A stretch of DNA of 64,000 nucleotides, from the NCBI GenBank assembly GCA_001972305.1, contig BDDD01000120.1, positions 1 through 64,000 of the forward strand, given 5' to 3'. Below, piece by piece: positions 58,686 through 64,000 of this stretch; positions within the stretch are counted from its first letter, which is position 1, and every line of letters begins with the position of its first letter. The notes beneath the pieces were generated by a model. The model ran no database searches and was not told where the DNA came from. It saw only the letters and a program-made list of their open reading frames with translations. This DNA is from Cephalotus follicularis. Taxonomy: Eukaryota > Streptophyta > Magnoliopsida > Oxalidales > Cephalotaceae. Position numbers and translations under genes: made by a program.

Positions 58686-61021
58686 TGTCACACCCCGTTC
58701 CCGTTAAGACAGTATTAAAGCGGTAAAGGCAATCAATATAACGTTATCCAGCTTATACAAATATGATAAAATTAAAAACTTCAATTCCATTCACATGTGC
58801 GGAAGCATTTGATAACAAGCTAGATAACAAACCGAATCATGCGTCCCATACACCATGATTCCAACATTTAACACAATTGAGCCATCGTCGATTGCCCATA
58901 AACGGGGTGTGATCAAAAGTCGATCAACACCATTAATACATTAATCCAAAATAATACGGGTCGCAATACATTGTTAAAACATTTATTTAAACAATAAAAC
59001 TCCATCTCCCCACAAATTCACCGCGAACGGCCGATATCCACATCACTGCATCAATCTGCAATAGTAGGGGGTTAGCCTTTGTCCTCACTCCGCTAAATCA
59101 TAAGTGTAATTCAAGGTCAGTGATAATGAATGTCATGAAATGAATGCACTCATGATACAATATATAACATATCGCCACACGTATATATACATATGTATAT
59201 ATATATATATATGCCAATAGGTGCAACCATGCTAAGTGGCCACCATATCAAATCACCATCATGCCTCGAGGGCTGTCAAATCAAATTAGTTCAAATTAAA
59301 TAAAATCGAATCAAGCCACTGTCTCAAAGGACAATCAAATCACTGTACGAAGAGCGCCGCCATCTCCTGGACCCGACGTCGTACTCTTACTTCGGCCCCC
59401 GACTCACGGGTCACGAAGCAAGGCAACAAATCAGACTCATGAAGCTCGCACTCTGTGTTCAGCAATCATGGTCCCCCGTGTTACTTGCACTCTGTGTTTA
59501 GTAACATTATATTTGGGAGTCCCTAGCCACCTCCTGGCACCTAGGAGAACATCCCCGCCACCAGCCATCAGTGACACTCCGTCACCCCAGCCAGTACGGC
59601 ATCAATCACAATCAACAAATCAAATAAATTCAAATCGTTTCCAAGTATTTCATAAAGTACTGGAAATAATACATTTATAATAAAATGTATTGCATCTTTG
59701 AGACCATGTTTCAATCCGTTGAAAACATACATTTATCAAAATATATATTTTCATATCAAATAATGATTTATATAAAATCACGTACACATTTCTAAAATGA
59801 ATAAAAACACTTTAGAATCAATCACATTCCAATCACCAATTCATTTCATATCAAATGCAATGCAAAGATATGCTCAAGTACGGGTAAGTCCCTAACCAGT
59901 CGGCTGTCTCCTCATGACAGTAGGCTGTCTTCCATTGACAGCTGGATGTCCCAGCTCTGGCAGTCGGATGCCTCCCTTAAAAGTCAGATGTCTCCTATTG
60001 ACAGTCGGCTGCTTCCTCATCCAGTCGGCTACCCTCTCTTGGCAGTAGACTACTCAACCTTCTAAAGGTATGTTCTATTAAACGTATGAACAGTCGACTG
60101 GTTCTTACGTCCAGTCGGCTATTTCCTAATGAGTAGCCGGCTGTTCGCACTGAAAAGACGGCTGATCTAGCTCGCCAGTCGGATGCCCGCCTTGGCAGTC
60201 GACTAGATTTATACCAGTAGGCAAAAACAGCAGAAAAATGCATGTCTTTCACACTTCAATCCAACCAAACACAAGCATTCAACAGCAATAACATACATTT
60301 ATGCTCATAATAAAGTCCATAGCATGCATTTCGTCCATTAACTTCCATTATAACGGAACTTAAAGAACAATTATGAAATTTACCCCTACCTTAGAATTCC
60401 AAGTTAGGAATTGCGATCCACCTCTTTAAGTTCCAATCTGAGTTTCCAAGCCTCCGAATTCGTCCGGCAACTCCACCAAATCTGGTTCGAGCTCCAAGCC
60501 CAGATTCCAAGCTCAAAATTGGAGAGATACAACTTCTCTCCCTCTTTTCTCTCCACTGTCCTCTCCCTCTTCACAACTCTCTATCTCTTCGAATTTACTG
60601 ATGAGAGGATAAGAGAAAGTGTGTTTTTATTGCCATTTTCATGTCTCTCTCTTCGCAAGCCGACACTATCACCAATTTTATCTTCTCCCCCTTTCTCTAT
60701 GCCAAATGAGACTGCCAACACGTTTTTAACTGACACATCTCATGGCAGTCGACTGCTTTATCTTGGAAGTCAGCTGTCTCTGCCGACACCATCCCCAGCC
60801 GGCTGTCTCTCACAACAGTCAACTGGTTCCTCTCAAAGGGGGTCCAGTCGACTGTCCTTCCTGGGTAGTTGGATGCCCGCCCTACATCAGCACCTTCCAC
60901 ACTTCAACTTTTGCCCAAGTTTAACATTACAAAAAGGGAAAAGTCATAATTCTCATTAATTTAATAGCATAAATGCATCGGAAAATACAACATTACATTA
61001 ATGAAAATCTTGGGCGTTACA
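58686..61021 (-). repeat. 5' LTR of element C
   Basis: 2336 bp, TGTCACACCCC to GGCGTTACA. It contains a stretch not present in the left copy (about 58830-59750), with a TA-rich microsatellite (about 59181-59212). Confidence 0.85.
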
Positions 61022-61026
61022 TCACA

Positions 61027-63814
61027 CTTGCCCCGGGAGCTCCTGATAACCTGCCTCATGGAAAACAAAAACGCGGCTGAGCAAACCTCAGTACGGATAT
61101 AAGAATCTTAAAACAGTTTACGAACAAAACAGAACAGTTACGAATCAAAACAGAACAGTTACAAAGCAAAACAGAACAGAAAAGGTATCTGAAATTTTAA
61201 ATCAGAAATCTCACGTATAAAACAATTTAACATTATTTCACAAGGCAACAAAGAATATTCTTATAAAACAATTGTAAAAATTCAAAATAAATATCCGAGG
61301 TTCAAAGCATTATCTGAATTTCAAAGCAAAATCAAAATTTCAAAACAATATGCGAAAGCAATACCCGAAATTTCAAAGCAATATCCGAGTTTCATAATCT
61401 GAATTCAATATATAAATTATCCAATTTCATAATTCCATACAGAGATCCAATGTACATATATATATAAGTGCAAAGGGTTCATGACACCCACATGCTCCGA
61501 CAAAAACACGTGTACGGCACTACACAATAAATCCCAAATCTGAATATGAATATGATAATAACTAGAGTCGACTCATTCGCCTCAAATGGATCCATACCCT
61601 ACCCTTAGGATATATATAAAAGAGACATCATAGACCGATCACACCGCCACGGTAGGTGTCATGTCTTCAGTGCAAAAGAACATGTCTATGAGACCTCATA
61701 GGTAAGTTTTTCTCTATATGTTATTAGGCTAAAACATTGTTTTATTCTAAAACAATTTAAAAACAGATTTTCTAAACAATTTCTGAACATATCTGAAATC
61801 ATAACCATATATGTATCTGAAAGTTAACATACTTTCGATGGTGAAAGTCATGTCCATTTAACATATTTTCGATAGTGAAAACCATGCACAGAATATAAAA
61901 TCAGAAAATATTAAACTTAGTAATAAAACAGATTTCATTCAATAAAGCCACATATTTGGCAACGGAAAAGTCCATTTCAACACAAACAAAGAATAGCCAA
62001 GAATAAGAATATCCGTACATTAATCATAAAAATGAAACTGATTTGTTTCAATAATATCATATCAACATAGCCAAAGAACGATAGTATCCATACCATATTC
62101 GTAAAAGTAAAACTAAATTCATTTCAATAAAATCAGTAGGAAGGTGTCAAGGATGAATATCCGTACATCTCATTAAAACAAAACAGATTCAATTCAGATA
62201 AAACCGAATGATAAGAAAAACGAAGAATCCGTATTTTATTCACAAAATAAAACTGAATTATACTCAGATAAAATCGATAAGAGTGTATCAAGAAACGAAG
62301 ATCCGTACCTCATGCAATCACCAAAGTAACCTTAAGAACATATCAACAAATCCCTAGACTAATCCTCAGCTGATACCAATATCTAAAAGAATTTAAAACG
62401 ATTCACTTCAGAAATTAGAATTCTTTACGAAAGCATTGACGCTTTCCTACATAAAAAGGCCGAGAGCGTCGACGCTTAAAAGTTATAAACGAAACTATAG
62501 TGTCAAAGCGTCGACACTGTGTGAATTAGATAATCAGGGAAGAGTTTAGAGACGGCATCAACAACTTATTCAAATTGATAGACAACATTACTATAGAGAT
62601 ATTTACCAGAAACATCAGAAGACTAAAGAGCAGTAGTTGCGCCTTGCCACATCCTTAACACGCAAAACCCCCAACCAATGACATTACTGGGTGTCTTTTG
62701 ATCCCATCAATAATTGCTACATACAGCACAGCTTGCATTTAAACCACTTTGTAAGAGTGTGCCCAGGCACGTAGTTGGATGAACAGCCACAATATCCACC
62801 CCATGCTGCTCTGTAAATTCCCATGCTACTCTCACACCCTGCACGACATTTCTGCCCGTTTGTTGTACAGATATGCCCATTGCTGCACTGAAGTCCGTAC
62901 ATATCTTGTATAAAAGATCAACACCCATATCAGAAATCTCCATATACCACTTCATGCTCAAATACTCCAGCCCAAAAATCACTGACGCCTAAACATTTAT
63001 ACACCTTCAGCTCTCTCAATCCCAATCCATACTATATCACAAACACCTCTCTGTCTCCAACCCATAGCAGAACAACACATTGACACCCTCCAGACACAGA
63101 CATGCATGTTTACCATCTCCAACCAGTAGCCATTAACAAATTCACCACGCCAATCACAAAACCCATACCAGCGATCAAAACCACAAGCACACAGACATGA
63201 CCACAGAGCCACAAACTTGCCATACCAGTATCCATGTCACGGCCACTATTCTCAACCAAGACACACTATTACCAACCCCTAACCAAAATGCACATCCCCA
63301 CAATCCCAGCGCCCCAACCGCATCCTTAATCAACAAACATTAAACCCAGCAAGAACAACACACCATCACTAACCTCACTAAAATGAACCAAGCCCAACAC
63401 TCCAATGTCGCCTTGAGATTTCCGAATCGAAGCCATTTTCTCCCTTCATACACATAGTGTTTTATACAGGGAAAATATGAGCACACTCAGATGGGCAAGA
63501 GAGATAACAAACAATGCTACACCACCGCCAGTAGTAGAAACCATGTTGAACCACCTGAAAAATGGTGTATAACTGTGGGAGGAACGCAAGAAAATTTTGG
63601 AGCTATATGCAATGGCGGTCCAGGGCGTGAGAGACGAAGAAGAGAGATAAAAAAAAGAAGAAAGAAAGGTGGTGACTTAAGCACAGCAAAATGCATGAGG
63701 GAGATAAGATTGGGAGAGAAAAAGGAAGGTCAGAGACATGCATGAGAGAGATATACAAAAGACGGAGATTTGACGCCGGAGGTAGATTGGAATTGAGAGA
63801 GAGACGATGCAGAG
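61027..63814 (-). repeat. B copy 2 LTR, second part
   Basis: Continues the LTR after element C. It matches 21240-21885 and then 32086-34595 of copy 1 without copia F or the solo LTR. Holds a GTCGAC cluster (62430-62520, exact palindrome at 62465-62476), the captured gene piece and a GA-rich region (about 63600-63800). Confidence 0.8.
62636..62870 (-). pseudogene. Captured cinnamoyl-CoA reductase-like gene fragment, B copy 2
   Basis: Within a 91-codon open stretch (62707-62982) the minus strand reads AWEFTEQHGVDIVAVHPTTC, then LGTLLQSGLNASCAV. The DNA continues with codons for GSKDTQ, CHWLGV and RVKDVA in another frame. In plant cinnamoyl-CoA reductase-like enzymes the order is AWEF...HGVDVVAIHP...LGPLLQP.LNASCAV...GSKDTQ...HWLGAVHVKDVA, so about 75 residues are covered. 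Catalytic YxxxK and the N-terminal Rossmann GxxGxxG are not in the piece. Not likely functional. Confidence 0.65.
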
Positions 63815-64000
63815 TGTGACGACCCGAATTCCCTTTTTGTACTGTTCATGCATATATTTTACCGTATTAGACCGTATTGAATTGTATTGATTTGAGGTAT
63901 TCCTATACTTATTGGTTATTGTATTGATTACATGCATGTATAGTTGGGATTTTGGGTTGAGTTTCAGAGAATTGACTGAATTGACTATATAAGCCAATTA
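63815..64000 (+). mobile_element. Start of another gypsy-type LTR (M)
   Basis: TGTGACGACCCGAATTCCC is a common start of plant gypsy LTRs. It begins where the match to the B LTR ends, so it is a new insertion. It continues past the window; the strand is inferred from the usual LTR start. Confidence 0.5.

Larger units (their letters stand above)
52474..61021 (-). mobile_element. Ty3/gypsy element C (chromovirus), inserted in B LTR
   Basis: LTRs 52474-53884 and 58686-61021 start TGTCACACCCC and end GTTACA; the left copy is shorter. The target duplication TCACA is perfect (52469-52473 and 61022-61026), and B copy 1 shows the empty site near 21240. Next to the left LTR is a reversed polypurine tract (TCCACCCATCCTTC); next to the right LTR is a tRNA-Met priming site. 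The interior has gag to chromodomain on the minus strand. By eye the LTRs are about 96-97% alike, about 1-1.5 million years at the rice rate. Broken, about six to eight breaks. Tekay/Del-like. Confidence 0.9.
51520..63814 (-). mobile_element. Non-autonomous LTR element B, copy 2 (with nested C)
   Basis: LTR end 51520-51779, internal region 51780-52197 with polypurine tract and priming site, then a second LTR from 52198 interrupted by chromovirus C (52474-61026 including target duplication) and continuing to 63814, where another LTR begins. Same layout as copy 1, and the two may share the middle LTR. It lacks gag and pol. Confidence 0.75.

Noticed and set aside
60411-60959. 182-codon open frame in the right LTR of element C
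   Set aside because: Antisense to the element, includes a CT-rich stretch and the GTCGAC cluster, low-complexity product, no known domain, and shorter in the left LTR.
62982-63212. Further minus-strand frame next to the captured gene piece, perhaps an upstream exon
   Set aside because: Cysteine- and tryptophan-rich product without any recognisable dehydrogenase motif; may be intron or unrelated LTR DNA.
20966-63814. B array as an assembly duplication
   Set aside because: The two B copies differ by several percent and by their nested insertions, so they are separate real copies; assembly error at single junctions remains possible.
1-64000. tRNA, rRNA or intact host genes
   Set aside because: No cloverleaf-like box A and box B pairs, no rRNA-like stretch, and every long open frame of recognisable product belongs to gag-pol, apart from the captured gene piece.

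Overview
This window is plant nuclear DNA made almost entirely of nested LTR retrotransposons. Evidence for a plant: every readable priming site is a tRNA-Met type site (core TGGTATCAGAG), the LTRs are long (1.4-3.7 kb), and Ty1/copia, chromovirus-type and Athila/Tat-type Ty3/gypsy elements occur together, as in large seed-plant genomes. I cannot name the species. I found no intact host gene, no tRNA or rRNA gene, and no bacterial feature. All elements are treated as fossils.

Left nest (1-18.9 kb, mostly right halves visible): a copia LTR (1-1896) sits in the 5' LTR of a chromovirus-like element G (to 8805). G adjoins an LTR piece L (8806-10504), which abuts an Athila/Tat-like element H (10505-16905). 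H sits in the pol region of another chromovirus I (16906 to about 18880). A degenerate LTR J (about 18.9-20.6 kb, minus) follows and is cut by the next array.

Right nest (20966-63814): a large non-autonomous family B is arranged as LTR - 0.42 kb internal - LTR - 0.42 kb internal - LTR. Into it went copia F (21889-32080), a small solo LTR (33982-34332), LTR piece K with copia E (35444-43814), chromovirus D (43815-51519, the best-preserved pol) and chromovirus C (52474-61021, perfect 5-bp target duplication). A further LTR, M, starts at 63815. Because B occurs twice, each copy shows the empty site for insertions in the other, which confirms several boundaries.

The most interesting signals are regulatory rather than coding. 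(1) LTRs of otherwise unrelated elements (copia F, Athila/Tat-like H, chromoviruses C, D and G, non-autonomous B, fragment L) carry arrays of short palindromes centred on GTCGAC. In C and D, and in parts of G, H and F, these lie about 21 bp apart. Sister LTRs (B/D and L/C) keep the array place and core but have different flanking bases. (2) The B LTR carries a captured piece of a host cinnamoyl-CoA-reductase-like gene in both copies. (3) The LTRs of copia E and gypsy G share a second module although the elements belong to different superfamilies.
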